DNA of 64,000 bases from Gracilaria gracilis (GCA_030374805.1 JARGSG010000221.1:62001-126000); one strand, 5' to 3'. Counted from the first letter of the stretch, positions 50,174 to 62,000 are shown. The notes: generated from the sequence alone by a model not told the origin. Made by a program: numbers and translations.

Positions 50174-52144
50174 ATGAGCGTTTACGGTGCAATGTCCGGC
50201 CCACCCTCCGATAAATTTTTCTCTAATTTGGCTGCACAAGACGCTCACACCGCAGACAGTGTCGAATGCAATGGCCATATCGTCGCGCAGTTTCACAATA
50301 ATGATGAAAACGACGAAGAATTTGTCCCATCATCGTTAGGCGCAGCGGAAGAGCAGCAACTCTGCGATGACGTTTCTTACTGCTCCAAACGGAAAACGCG
50401 CAGCGGTTTACATCTTGCCAAGGAACGGCTAATAAAACGAACTTATGAACACCGTAAAGAGCTCGGTCTCTTATCATTATATCTCAATAACTCGTTCCTG
50501 AACTGTACTAGAGTGTGGACTAGTAAGGAGTTGCTCAAGAGAGATAAAAGAAGCAAGCCCTTACGAATGGACGAACTACGCGCGTACCTTGGACTTGAGC
50601 TAGTCCCTTCCATTCACAGTCTGAATCGGTTGCAAGAGTATTGGTCGATGTCAGATATCTTAAGAATACCTTTTTTCACAAAGGTAATGGGCAGAGATGC
50701 TTTCCTGAACATACGTTCCGCTCTAAGACTGTACCCTGCATACGACGTAGATGTAGCACTGCATGATCCATTGTGGCACAGTCGCCAAATTCTTGAGCAC
50801 TTTGGCCGCAATGCAGCTACATTAGCAGTTCCTCTGGGTGTTAGTGCGTTGGATGAGAACACGATTCGTTGCAAAGGCCGCACTGCAGCAAGATCATATA
50901 TGAAGTCAAAGCCCGTAAAGTTTGGAATACGTCTGTACGCTGTAGTTGGCTGGTCGCATGCCTATCTACACAGCTTCCAGGACAACGGGTCTGGTAACAA
51001 AACAGGTATTTCACCTGTTCATAGATACACACACGTCTTCAGAGGGTTGCTCTCGGTTGTGGAGAAGAAAATAGACGGAAAACTACTTTCAAAGACATCA
51101 TCATCTGCTCTTTGGTGTCCGCAAATGGCCCACCAAACATATCTGTATCCATCAGAATCGTATGGTAGGCTGACGGTCATAGACAACTTCTACAAAAGAC
51201 ATTCACTTTCCCGTCAGTTACAGCAATTGAGCGACAATAGATGCAGAGTTCTGGGTACAGTACGCTTAAACAACGTTGACGCGGTAAACCGTCCTGCACT
51301 AAAGAACGCAATTGAGGAACTAAAACATGCGCGCCGAGGGGACTGGCGACTTGTGCAAGTGTTTGAGAAGCAAGGGACTACGGATGGTTCTGTACAGGTT
51401 GCAGAGAGAGCAGGTTTTATTGTTTTCAGGGATCGTTCCGTTGTGTCTTTCTATTGCAATGATCTGGATGACTCTCTGACGCAGAGGATACACCAAGCGG
51501 ACGAGGACGCGAAGAAGTGTGTCCATGGACTTGCCTCATTGAAACGTTGGACCGGTGATGAAGCGTTGAGTCGCACCATCTTGCAAGTCCCTTCTGTAAT
51601 TGTAGCGTACAATATCTTCATGAACGCAGTGGACCGCTTTGACCAGTATCGTTCTACCTCCCCAACTGTACGAGAAGAAGCCCATGTTACAATGAGCGTC
51701 CTGATGTTTGTTCTGAATGCCTGCGTTTTGAACGCACACGTTTTTTTGAATGCGATCACGACAGTCGGCAATGACCTTCTTGGTATGAACACGTTGAGGA
51801 AGCGAATCATTATGCAGCTCGTAGAAGGTCACGTGGAGTACAAGCAACGACGAGCTACGTTTCGTACTGTATCCGCGATCAGTACCACTTCCATTGACCA
51901 TGGCAGTAGCCAAGAAATTGCAAACACTACTCATGTCTGGCTTGTGACGGCAGGAAAAAAACCCGTGCACTGCCTTGTTTGCCGGCTTATAAAAGACTCA
52001 AATCGCGGTGGATATACGAAGTTCACCTGTAGTGAGTGTCGTCTTGGTTTTCACGACACTTGTTTTTCGTTCTTTCACAACATGGATCTATTGAAAGGCT
52101 GTCTTCTCGATCTCTATAATGATATTCTCTCTGCTCAGAAATAA
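50174..52144 (+). CDS. piggyBac-2 transposase
   Basis: 656 aa from ATG 50174; a longer frame opens upstream only on TTG. The piggyBac fold is shown by the N-terminal helical region (LGLELVPSIHSLNRLQEYW), then the acidic motifs SALDENT (~225), VIDNFY (~335) and NAVDRFDQY (~484), with KSKPVKFGIRLYAV between the first two. The C-terminus has the cysteine-rich finger (CLVCRLIKD to CSECRLGFHDTC, ~600-640). No lesions. It shares family and order with piggyBac-1 but little direct identity, so two separate lineages are present. Confidence 0.9.
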   Translation: MSVYGAMSGPPSDKFFSNLAAQDAHTADSVECNGHIVAQFHNNDENDEEFVPSSLGAAEEQQLCDDVSYCSKRKTRSGLHLAKERLIKRTYEHRKELGLLSLYLNNSFLNCTRVWTSKELLKRDKRSKPLRMDELRAYLGLELVPSIHSLNRLQEYWSMSDILRIPFFTKVMGRDAFLNIRSALRLYPAYDVDVALHDPLWHSRQILEHFGRNAATLAVPLGVSALDENTIRCKGRTAARSYMKSKPVKFGIRLYAVVGWSHAYLHSFQDNGSGNKTGISPVHRYTHVFRGLLSVVEKKIDGKLLSKTSSSALWCPQMAHQTYLYPSESYGRLTVIDNFYKRHSLSRQLQQLSDNRCRVLGTVRLNNVDAVNRPALKNAIEELKHARRGDWRLVQVFEKQGTTDGSVQVAERAGFIVFRDRSVVSFYCNDLDDSLTQRIHQADEDAKKCVHGLASLKRWTGDEALSRTILQVPSVIVAYNIFMNAVDRFDQYRSTSPTVREEAHVTMSVLMFVLNACVLNAHVFLNAITTVGNDLLGMNTLRKRIIMQLVEGHVEYKQRRATFRTVSAISTTSIDHGSSQEIANTTHVWLVTAGKKPVHCLVCRLIKDSNRGGYTKFTCSECRLGFHDTCFSFFHNMDLLKGCLLDLYNDILSAQK

Positions 52145-52260
52145 CTGAGCACTAAACCGCATCGCAAAAGGCCAAACCAGATAACCGCATCTTTTTCTAC
52201 TGCTACTATCCCTTTCAAGAAATAAAGTCATTCATTTCTGTATCCCATATAGGCTCCTGC

Positions 52261-52746
52261 TTAATCTGGCCAAATTGCTCGTATTCCTTCTAACGCACAA
52301 TGAGGAATTTGAATCCTATTTCCTTTGCCTAGAAACCCGTATCGTTCGTAAATGTAGTGCTTGTAGGCAAACTTTCGAGCTTGGCTGTGCAGATTATACT
52401 CGGTAGAAGGAAATATTAGTGACATTTTCTCAAGAACAGCAGAGCCGAACCGGACCCAGTAACATAGAGTTCCTCCACACGTCCGGCAGGCTACGTCCTC
52501 ATTTTCGATAGTCACATTTGATACACCAATATCCTTGCCATCTCCCAGAGCTTCACCTTCGTTACCAGTACCTTGTGTTGCAGCATCACAGTCATTTTCT
52601 GATTTCTCGTCGATGAATATAGCATCCAAAGCGGAACGTGACGCCGCTGATTTCCTTACCGGAGCAGGTTGTTCTCTTGATTTACTGTTGTTATCCGTTC
52701 CTAAGCCACCATAGGCAAGATTTCTTGCGTCGTCTTGCGTCTCCAT
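52261..52746 (-). CDS. piggyBac-2 second ORF, P2X7-C-terminal-like domain
   Basis: 161 aa from ATG 52746; a longer frame starts on GTG. It is convergent with the transposase, 116 bp away. The first half is acidic and low-complexity. The second half has CRTCGGTLCYW and then RKFAYKHYIYERYGFLGKGN followed by RIQIPHCALEGIRAIWP. This Cys pair plus R..AY..Y....G.LG.G.R..IP.C....IR..(F/W)P pattern matches the intracellular C-terminal (ballast) domain of P2X7 receptors, a zinc-binding module also seen in scattered non-receptor proteins. Its role in the element is unknown; DNA or zinc binding would be reasonable. Confidence 0.6.
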   Translation of the reverse strand: METQDDARNLAYGGLGTDNNSKSREQPAPVRKSAASRSALDAIFIDEKSENDCDAATQGTGNEGEALGDGKDIGVSNVTIENEDVACRTCGGTLCYWVRFGSAVLEKMSLIFPSTEYNLHSQARKFAYKHYIYERYGFLGKGNRIQIPHCALEGIRAIWPD

Positions 52747-53446
52747 AACTGTCCAGTTCACTTTCCGGGCGTCCTCAAGAATTTGCTTTGGCGAGTATCT
52801 TACTACCCAAAAGAACGTAGCATGTGCCGATCAATCGAAAGGATTGTTTGCAACTGTTTTTCAATGAATGGCGAATAGTTGTTGGGGCGCAATCAGCAAT
52901 CAGTTCTCAAACTGCAAAGCCTTGCACACCCAAACCTCAGTCTGTTTTGAACTCTAGGTTGTCCACTCAGAAGCTTCCAAGAGTCGATGAATAAGGTTTT
53001 TGAATCTCTTGGTAGCCAAACGATGTTTTGATGGAAGATGTGATATATGGATATCTCCGTCTTAGGCCACGAAAATGGTCTTAAGGCACGGCTCAATGTG
53101 CTTGACGGTGAACGATTATCTGCTCTCAGCTGAATTGAGAAACCAAGAGGACGGGTGGACGCACTGATAACGTCGTAGACGGCCGGAGATTGAGAGATTA
53201 TGAACGAGAGGGGCGAAAAAAGTTGTGGCTTTTGCACTTGACTCATGTCATGGAACTAGGAGCCACGAGGCCGTGCACGGCAGTCATGTATATTGTGCGC
53301 TGAAAATTAAGCTTCAAGGAAATGGTAACTTCAGTCAGTTTCCACGTGTTTCCCGGCCACAAGCTTGACTGTTTTCTTTTTGTTTATTGGTCGCGGCTAA
53401 TGTCTACGATTGTAGACATTAGCACTTTCAGTGTCGAAAGGGTTAA

Positions 53447-54148
53447 CCGGCCTACGAACAGCACGTGATGTCAAGCGTTAGTGTATGGTTGTCAAGATTT
53501 TGAATTTCTATATATTTTCTTGCATTTCAAGTTTGGGATCACTCTTGATCGATCATTCGATCATGATCGATCATGGTCGGCCCATCGATCAAGATTCGAA
53601 TTCAAATATTGATCGCTCGATTACGGCCCAGAAACCATCCAGAACGCGACACATTTTGTGATAAATTTCTGATAGAAGGGTGCGGCGTTTTCGTCGTGCC
53701 CTGAAAGCCCCAAAAAATGGCTATTTGTGTATGTGATCGAGCGATCAAATTTACTGTAGTCGGTGATTGGGGGCCGGAAGCAGTAGATTACTGTAACGAT
53801 TTCTTCATGTTCATACATCTTTCAGTGAAAGCTAAACGCTAACTGTGTTCTATTCTTATTAATCTTTCTATGAATCGAGAGTGACGCGTAACACACGAAC
53901 AAAAAGCCACATGATCGACTCTGAACATAGGAAAAATTGATTTTTGTAGACCATAGAGCACTTTAGGATAGAAAGACATAACATTCCAAATCGATCATTT
54001 TGTACTCAAAAGGAGTTACTAAAATTTACCAAAATGATGTCAAAACAATGTGTAAAATCACCTTTTAGAGACTAAACCCAAACGGATCTTAACTGAGAAA
54101 GCGACCGTCGTCGTTGACAGTTCTCGCCCAATGGCTCCCAGAAGTTGA
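53447..54148. other. Intergenic with GATC-rich and inverted motifs
   Basis: GATCGATC-type motifs cluster at 53540-53590. GATCGCTCGAT near 53605 and its inverse near 53735 form a foldback of roughly 150 bp that may be a small MITE. I could not fix its ends or a target duplication. No gene is seen. Confidence 0.4.
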
Positions 54149-55030
54149 CTTTTCAAGCTCTCCAAGAACTCACCCGCCGTCCAACGTCTACGTTATTTGC
54201 TGGAGTCGGGGGAGCTCAATGGTGATGAATCTTCAAAGTACGTGCATCAGCCCGAGGTTCTCTTTGCGCAGTACAAGTTGGACAATTTCAGAAACGCATA
54301 TAATCGCGTTAGGCGTTCATTGAATCTGCCAAAAGGTAAGGCGTCAATTTCTTTTGCAATATAGAGCGATCATGCTAACGTTTCCGTAGAACCCGAAAAT
54401 GCGAAGGGGAGTACTGAGGTAAATCCAAGGTGTTCAAATGTCGACGCGAATTTGACGCCAACGAAAAGAAGTTTTGACGATGTAGAGGATTTGGGCGATG
54501 AAATTTATGAAGGTGAGGAAGAGGAAATTAATGAGGTTGATCATTTCAATAAGGTTTTTAAACCAATGTACGCTTTCTCAGAATGGGAAGAAACAAATAC
54601 TGCTATCAAAGGACTATCTGCTGAAATTGCATTGCCAACTGGAGTTGATAGTGACTGTTTTACTTTACATGTAGTTCCGTCTGGTCGGGTGCTTGTCATG
54701 CGGTGTCAGTGGCCTTCTGTGTTTACTAATGTTAACACTCTACATTGTAAGTGGTTGGGTGAGAAGGTTAAGGAGAAAAACAATATGGAGGACTATCATC
54801 TTAAATTATCTGGCTTGGAGCGCTTCTTCCGCAATTTACGCGATCGTAGTACGAACAGGATTGTTTCAACTGCTCAGATTGTACTGCTTTATGCGGTTGA
54901 GACACACATCTACGAGCAGCATTTCTTGGAATGGGAGGAATCATCCTGCATGGCGGTCTACATTGAGCTACGAGCCAAGACTGAAACATACGGCTTAGTG
55001 CCAAAAAAAGTTGAATTCGAAATCTATTAA
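54149..55030 (+). CDS. Spliced gene of unknown function
   Basis: The visible model is join(54149..54335, 54390..55030), 5' end unresolved. The 54-nt intron has a GTAAGG donor, GCTAAC branch and CCGTAG acceptor, and keeps frame. Exon 1 encodes SPAVQRLRYLLESGELNG and, further on, FAQYKLDNFRNAYNRVRRSL. This resembles a short domain I associate with proteins repeated in TE-rich algal and protist genomes. Exon 2 starts with a disordered acidic stretch and continues with a beta-rich region (TLHVVPSGRVLVMRCQWP) ending FEIY. An in-frame TGA at 54146-54148 and no ATG in exon 1 mean an upstream exon is missing from this model. Confidence 0.55.
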
Positions 55031-55459
55031 ATAAAAGCATGAACTGATTTTCCCGCATTTCCCTGGCCAGCGAGACGATCACATTACTGCAGCGAGAGCT
55101 TTTCGCTATCACAGTGAGAGCTCTCACACCCGCCTTCCCGCTCTCACAGAGCGTCAGTTGAACGCACACATTGCGTCGATTCTGGAGTTAAACCCCTCGC
55201 AAAAGGTAAACCTCTCGAGCGTTCTGCCTTACCCAAGTAGTTCTCAACGATCCTTCGCCCAAATTCTTCTCTGTCTCATTTTCTGGAAACTGTCGGCTGT
55301 TCTCTGTGGCGCAGAATATGGTTTACAAATCTGAACCGCCTGAGTTGTTCGTCTTTTCCCAAACTGTCTTTAACACTACCACAACGCAGAAAACTCAGAT
55401 TTCAAAACGTAAAATAAACACTACAGCGCATATGAACACAGAACCCACAACAAACGCCA
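55031..55459. other. Intergenic, no gene seen
   Basis: Short inverted motifs on GAGAGCT occur near 55090-55135. No coding signal is recognised. Confidence 0.5.
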
Positions 55460-55903
55460 CTAGGCTTCCCAAACCAAATCTCTCTGCAAAACAAAATTTT
55501 CACCATCATCTCTGCCTGCATCGTCTCTGACACCATACAAATGAATCATGGCTTCTAACGCTTGGTTGCGAGCAGCCCTCAATGCAACAGCACGACGACG
55601 CACCACCCGGGTAGTTCTAAGATGCTGAAACACAGAGTAGCACCAAGGCGCAAGCTCAACAAGACGACGCAAGTCAGCAGCGTTTTCAAACCAACGGGAG
55701 CTATTTGTTCTTGCTCTGAGTGCTGCCAACATTTTTTCCCCCGTAAGATGGCGACCGTGATTTGTGGTCACCTTCATATTACCTGACTCATCAATTTTAC
55801 TTTCATTCACTAACGAACGTTGGATCGTCAGAAACCGGTCTACCAAGCCCATCATGGTAAGTTCATTGTCGCCTTTTTTTTTGCAAGAACAACGAGTCTT
55901 CAA
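55460..55903 (-). CDS. Hypothetical protein, 147 aa
   Basis: An uninterrupted frame rich in Arg, Ala and Leu with helical appearance (RRRAVALRAARNQALEAM). A run of nine A residues lies just after the start (CKKKG), so the true start may be a later methionine. No family is recognised, and it may be non-coding. Confidence 0.3.
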   Translation of the reverse strand: MKTRCSCKKKGDNELTMMGLVDRFLTIQRSLVNESKIDESGNMKVTTNHGRHLTGEKMLAALRARTNSSRWFENAADLRRLVELAPWCYSVFQHLRTTRVVRRRAVALRAARNQALEAMIHLYGVRDDAGRDDGENFVLQRDLVWEA

Positions 55904-57032
55904 CTACTGACACGCACGGGTAGCACTTCTCATAGTTCTAATTTCCAGTTCTGCGAAACCCACTGCGGATGTCTGTGTAGAAAAGCGATTCCGACAATGC
56001 CTTTTTGACAGCAACGAAAACTTCAAAAACATCCAGCCCCGACCTGTTCCGCGTCAAACGGTGAACCTTTCGTTGTACCAAGAATTTATAAGTTCGAAGG
56101 ACACTCACATTCAGTGGCTGGAGTTGTAGTGCAATGCACTTTGACCCCTTGGTAGGGATTATTTTAGAATTTTGGTACCTAATTTAGGTTGATTTCGGGA
56201 AGCCGATTGTGCCACACGTGGTATCCAATTTGGATAGAGTTAGATACTCATTTTAGGCCACACTGTGGTACAGTACTTAGGCAGAGCGAGCTCGCGCTCG
56301 CTCCCCTGTCACTAAACTCAACCCGTGTTCGGCTCTGACTTTGATCGCTTGCGCGAGTACTTTGCCTCCTTCTTGGAGAAGCCTCCGTTAGTACGGCTCC
56401 TTCATCCGACCGGCTCCACAAAGGAGAAGCGTTGCGACGCATACCATATTGGTTTATTATTTGTTTTGGTCCACATATTTATGTTTATTGTCTGACCTGC
56501 CAGGTACACCTCTCCGCCCCAGTACTGGGTATTCTTTTGTTGCTTTTCGTACCACTCGTCTCACGAGTATTGCCCCGATCGTTGGGTTCCCTTTTTCTAT
56601 CCGTCTCCGGATACCGCGCGTGGCACTCGCGTGCCACGTCTGTCGATACCATTGCTGGTCGCTTCTGGTCGTTCCGTTATCGGATTCTTCGTTTCACACC
56701 TCGTAGGTTTACCTGAATCTCCCGTGGAGTTACGCCCACATCTTGGGAGTCACGAGGGCTCTATCGCCGAACTACCTCATCAGGAAGTGGATTTCGGACA
56801 CCCATAGGGTTCTTCCCGTTCGCGGGTTTTGCTCTACATTTGGTCTCCCGACTTAGAATTCGGTTATTGGAATTCCCAGCTTTGCTGGTTGGTTTGTGGT
56901 ATCATCCCGATCGTCTCTATCGCGTGGCGAGTTGATTCCGATCCAGATTGTTTACTTTATTCGTTCTTGTTTAGTTAGGAATTCGTACTGTCAGTTCCAC
57001 AATAGTGGCCCACCGTTCCAATCATTGTTGGT
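55904..57032. other. Leader region before the gypsy element
   Basis: The 5' LTR of the downstream gypsy element should lie here, but I found no segment repeated at 63.5-64 kb. TGGTATCA at about 56897 partly resembles an initiator-tRNA primer site. Nothing else can be supported. Confidence 0.35.
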
Positions 57033-59054
57033 ATGGCTGGCCCTTCTCAGGATCCAAAGGTAGGTTCCGATAAAGGTACGCGCCCGCCGCGTCTGGCGGA
57101 CACGGAACCTCGTCGAGGAATCACTACACCAGTTAAACTGGAGAGTAAAGCGGATGTACCGGCTACCCCGGTTGTTGGGAACGCTGATATACCCACCCGA
57201 TTGGGTTCTGTTCTTGAAGAACTAAAAGAGTTGAAATATTACGTCAAGTTCCTGCAAAACTCAAATGCTGAGAATGTTAGGGATATTGAAATTTTTTTTG
57301 TGCGCCTGGACGATGCAAAGCCTCGAGATTTTGCTGTTGAGTCACGATCTATACGTTCGGATATTAACTCCATTCTGGAAAGTTTCAGACAACCGACTGC
57401 CTTCGTTGCAAACGTGAATACTCGGTTCGAGACTTTGAGACACACGCTCATGCGTATAGATGGACGACTCCACACTGTGGAAGCCACGTTTCGTGCCGAC
57501 GAAGAGTTGGCCGCCCAGGCGGAGGAAGAAGCTCACTAACGTGATGCGGAACACCGATCATCTCTGAAGCGCAAGTCTAAACACAGGAAGCGTTTTGATA
57601 CCAACCTGGGTTCTGAAGACTCCGACTCGGATAGTGGTTCTACGTCGTCCTCGTCTGATGACTCCCGTCAGGGATACAGTCGTCGTCGCGAGAAACCTAC
57701 TAGGTCCAAGGTTACATATACCTCACAAGGTGCAATTTGGTCCCGAGTGAAGGGAAGGAAACATGTTGGACTCAAAGAGTTGAAGGCTACGAATCCTCTT
57801 TATGAGAAACTGTTATTATATCGATATTATCGACTGGACGACTGGTCGTTAGATCGTACTCCCCGTGGCACGGGTCAGGTTAAAGATTGTATGAAACGGA
57901 TGGATCTTACGCTGGAGAACCACATGTTCAGTTGAGAAGACCCAATTCTGGTTCTGGATTTTTTGGCAAGATTTGTTAATGAAGCCGATATACGCGGAAT
58001 GAGTGAGGCGCAGGCGTTCAAAGCCCTGCCTTACTTGCTGAAAGGATCTGCGCAGGATCAGTTTACCGCTGTACGCGGTACATCTCGAGCCTCCGATGGA
58101 GGAATCACGTGTTGGCCCGAAGCCGTACACTACCTCCTGAGGTCCTATGCTACTGGTAATGCTATCCAGAATGCTATACTCGCTCTTCGCGATACGAAAC
58201 AGAAGACTGGGGAATCAGAAACGCTTTATTCAACTCGGTTGAACAAGGCTTTCCACCGTTTTGGTAGTGTTTATTACTCGTTGGAGAGGTGTACCATGTT
58301 TTGTGATGGACTGGATCCATCAATAAGGACTTTGGTAGCTCTTCACCGGGAAGCTAATCGCAAGATCTCCTTTTTGGAGTTGGTTCAGTATGCCCAAGCT
58401 GAAGGGGATGCCTTACGGGCCCGCTCGGGTCATAGAGGTCGCCACTCTAACGCACTCCACTTGGAGAGTTCACCATCCATTTCATTGGTACGCCGTTCTA
58501 CGGAAGACCGCGATGCAGATAGCGTGCATCTCGCTCATAGTGATGGTGGCCAGTCCTGGCCTTCTACGGAGTTCACGTCTACTTCTATATTCTTACAGGA
58601 AGATCCGGCACTTTACACCGCGAATTATCAGGTGCGGGCGCCCAAGTTGTCCCACGCGAGTGGTCAAACACGTATGAACCGTCCCGGTTGGATAAGCAAT
58701 ACGCCACAGCGTCAGGGAGACCAACGCCCCCAACAATTGGATCGAGTACCGATGATTTGTCATACCTGCTACCATCGTGGCCACATTTCCCCGAACTGTA
58801 TATTTTGGGTTAAGGATAGGTCAAAGATTATCGAGTCGTATGAGTCCTTAACGGAGGAAGAGCGCGGTCGTGTTCCGAGTCTGACCTATAAACAGGTTCG
58901 CTTTTTGTTCTTACCGGTATCGGTCACTCAGCCTCCCTCTCAAGGAATGGCTTCTAAACCGCCGTCAGTACCGTCATCGATTCATTCGAATGAGGTTAGT
59001 ACGGCCTCAGATGGAGGGAACGCCGCCCAGGCGGTAACTTCGTCGAAAAACTAA
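57033..59054 (+). pseudogene. Gypsy gag with two nonsense codons
   Basis: The frame from ATG 57033 is continuous to TAA 59054 except for TAA at 57537-57539 and TGA at 57933-57935. The N-terminal part is charged and partly coiled. After the second stop comes the retrotransposon-gag fold (EDPILVLDFLARFVNEAD). A knuckle with C-x2-C-x4-H-x4-C spacing (CHTCYHRGHISPNC) lies at about 58757-58800. The second stop replaces the glycine expected in the F-x-G-x-D start of the gag fold. 673 codons in total if the stops are ignored. Confidence 0.8.
59045..59054 (+). promoter_or_regulatory. Probable -1 frameshift site between gag and pol
   Basis: In the gag frame the codons read AAA AAC TAA. The pol frame is -1 relative to gag and is open across this point. 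AAAAAC directly before the stop fits ribosomal slippage, though the heptamer starts with G and not A. I did not identify a downstream stimulatory structure. Confidence 0.45.
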
Positions 59055-59055
59055 C

Positions 59056-62000
59056 TTCGGGAGTCTCCCTAACGAGAGGGGTGCCCGCAGTGTCGAGGAC
59101 TGTGGCGCCTGAAGTGCCCAAGCTTCGCTCCTCAGTTACAATCCTCTCGAGGAAGGTGGCTAACTCAGACGTGAGCTCTAAAAACTTCGGTGTAATTCGT
59201 CGTCCGTGGATACGGTCTCGTAATTTACGTGTCCCGGATCGGGCTATGGTCATGGCTAAGCGAAACTATAAAGTTTACGCTGACCTTGGACTTTCGGACC
59301 ATTTTATGGTTAGGCAGTTATCTGTTCTAGATACCGGTGCCGGTCCCAACTTCGTGGTTCAATCGTTATTGCCTCCGTCAATACGGTCTTCAGTTCGCCA
59401 AGGTCCATCTTTGGATATCGCCGATGCGAATAACAACCCGTTACGAACGGCTGGTTTTGTGAATCTCGTTGTGAGACTTGGTAACTTTCTGGTCCGATTA
59501 GAATTGGTTGTATGCGAGTTGCTCGCAGCACCTGTTATACTGGGTTGTGATTTTTGTGATCGATTCGTCGAAGCTATTAGGCCACGTGCAAGAAGTGTCG
59601 AATTGGAAGACGGTTCTACCGTACCTATTGTTAGGGAGCCGTTGCGGCAAGCGCTGCGTAAGCAGGTTCCTTTACCTGTCGCACAAGAAGTTCCAAACGT
59701 GGATGCTAGGTCTAATCGTCTCCGGTGTGCACCGTCTATACAGCTTCCGCCTGAATCCCAAGTATGGGTACCCGTTACGTCGGACCAACATGGTTTATGG
59801 GTTTTACAACCCTTGCAATCGTTGTACGACTCGCGCCAATTGGCATTTGCCAATGGTGTGGTTCGAGTGGAGCCTGGGAAACCTTTAAAGGTTTTGATCG
59901 CCAATCTTGGATCTACTCCTCAGAGTTTAGTTAAGAACCAAGTTATTGGTACGGTGCTACCGCATCCTACGGTGATCGTTCCTACGAAAGTGACTCTTTC
60001 CAAAGTTCTCGGTGACAACGACCCTGAGGGCCAGGAGGACAATGAATTTGTGGCGACGATGTTGACTGATAACGCCGCGACCACCTCCCTAGATTCACAG
60101 AAACAAGATTCTAGACAGAAGCATGTTGAGAAGGCTATCTCCCCTGTAGATATTGAAAAGGATCCAAATAAGGAATTGGAAGACCTGGACTTATCGCATG
60201 TGCCAGAGGCACAACGTAAACGGTTACGCGATATGTTACGTGAGTTCACCCAAATGTGGGATGGTTCCCTTGGGAAAATCGCTGTAACCGAACACCGGAT
60301 TGACCTGCATCCGAACACTCGGCCTGTGTCTCAACACCCTTACAGGGCTGGGCCGACAGCTCGGATTGAAGAGAAATCTCAGGTTGAGAAGATGTTGAAA
60401 GCAGGCGTAATCGAACCGGCCCAATCCCCATGGGCATCGCCGGTAGTTCTTGTTCTGAAGCCGGATGGTGCATGGAGATTTTTCATTGATTACTGGCGCT
60501 TGAACGAGGTTACTGTCAAGGATGTTTATCCTATTCAACGAATGGATGAATATATCGACTCTCTTGGGAGCGCCAATGTCTTTACAGCCCTTGATGCTAA
60601 TTGGGGTTATTGACAAATCCCTATACGGGAGTAGGACCGTGACAAAACAGCAGTTGTTTGCCATCAAGGCTTGTACCGTTTCAAACGGATGCCATTTGGA
60701 CTTACAAATGCTCCCGCGACGTTCCAGCGGACTATCGACTTCTCTTGGCGAGATTTAAGTGGAAAACCTGTTTCATGTACTTGGACGATATCCCCGTATA
60801 TTTCAATAACATGGATGATCATTTGAAGCTCGTCCGAGACGTCATGAGGGTTCTCTGCAAAGCAGGTGTTACGCTGAAGCTCAAGAAGTGTGAGTTCTTT
60901 ACCGACTCGGTTAAATACCTTGGTCACGTCATACGTCCTTGTGAGCTCTTCGTTGAGGAGGTTCGTGTGAAATCCTTGAAGGAAGCTAAGCACCCGCGTA
61001 CGCAGACGGAACTCCGTTCATTCTTGGGACTGTGCAATGTCTACCGTCCGTTCGTACCGAACTTTGCAGAGCTATCAGCCCCGCTGAATGAACTTCTGAA
61101 GAAAGGACAGCCAGTACAACTGGACCCATTCGGCGAAGCCGAGTCTGCAGCTTTCAAATCCTTAGTGGATGCTGTAACTTCACCACCAGTTTTGGCTCTT
61201 CCCACCCCCGGGTTACATTACTCGATCGACACCGATTCTAGCGCGAACCAAGTGGGTTGTACACTTTTTCAAACAACGGAAGACGGTATAAGGCGCCCAA
61301 TTTGGTACTGGTCAAGGACGTTGAGCGTACACGAGAAGAACTACTCAGTATCGGAGAAAGAATGTTTAGCCGTCGTGTGGGCTTTATCGACTCTACGACC
61401 ATAATTGATGGGAAACCACTTTGTGGTACACACTGACCACTCTGCCTTACGCTGGCTCATGGAAATTACCGAACTTTCGGGTTGCTTGATGCGATGGCGC
61501 TGGAGACTCTCTGAGTTCGATCTCGTCGTTACAAGAAGGGCAACCTGAACTGCCAGGCAGATGCGTTATCTCGCTTGGGAACTAAAGCTGATGCCGATGC
61601 GTCGGAAGAAACGGATATCCCGTGCTTCATGATGTCGACCGAAAAAGGTAAAGTCCAACTGTTGGATGATGACCTTTGCGACAATTTCATGGCTACCAAA
61701 CCTGCAGATCCCCTGCAGGGGTCTTTTGTTCCAATTGCTCCTGAGGAGATCATTTCTGAGCAACACACCGACCCTTTCTGCACGCAGATACGTTCTCGCC
61801 TCAACGGAGGATTTCAAATTCCCTTCCCCGAGAACGATCAGGGATATCTTGTTAGATTTGTGAACAACAACCTTCAGATTGTGGTCCCTCACTCTCTGCA
61901 ACGCAGAATATTACATTTGTCACATTACGTAAATGTTGGTGCACACCCGGGTGGCCAAAAGCTTTATCTAACCCTCCGGAGAGATTTCTACTTGCCAGCC

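Larger units (their letters stand above)
49763..53442 (+). mobile_element. piggyBac-type DNA transposon (piggyBac-2)
   Basis: TTAA borders both ends (49759-49762, 53443-53446). The termini are CCCTTTTGACACT at 49763 and its near-perfect reverse ending at 53442. TTAA plus CCC(T/A) ends is the piggyBac hallmark. Imperfect palindromes built on GTCTAC/GTAGAC lie just inside each end. It contains a transposase and a convergent second ORF. Bases 52762-53442 hold no clear gene. Confidence 0.93.

Noticed and set aside
53540-53760. GATC-rich region as a defined MITE
   Set aside because: Only a short inverted core is present, and neither clean termini nor a target duplication could be found.
55904-56900. 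5' LTR of the gypsy element
   Set aside because: No stretch here recurs in 63541-64000 beyond about 11 bases, so an LTR cannot be supported.
57933-57935. Gag TGA as another Trp-to-stop event
   Set aside because: The position fits the glycine of the F-x-G-x-D gag motif, so GGA to TGA is the better reading.
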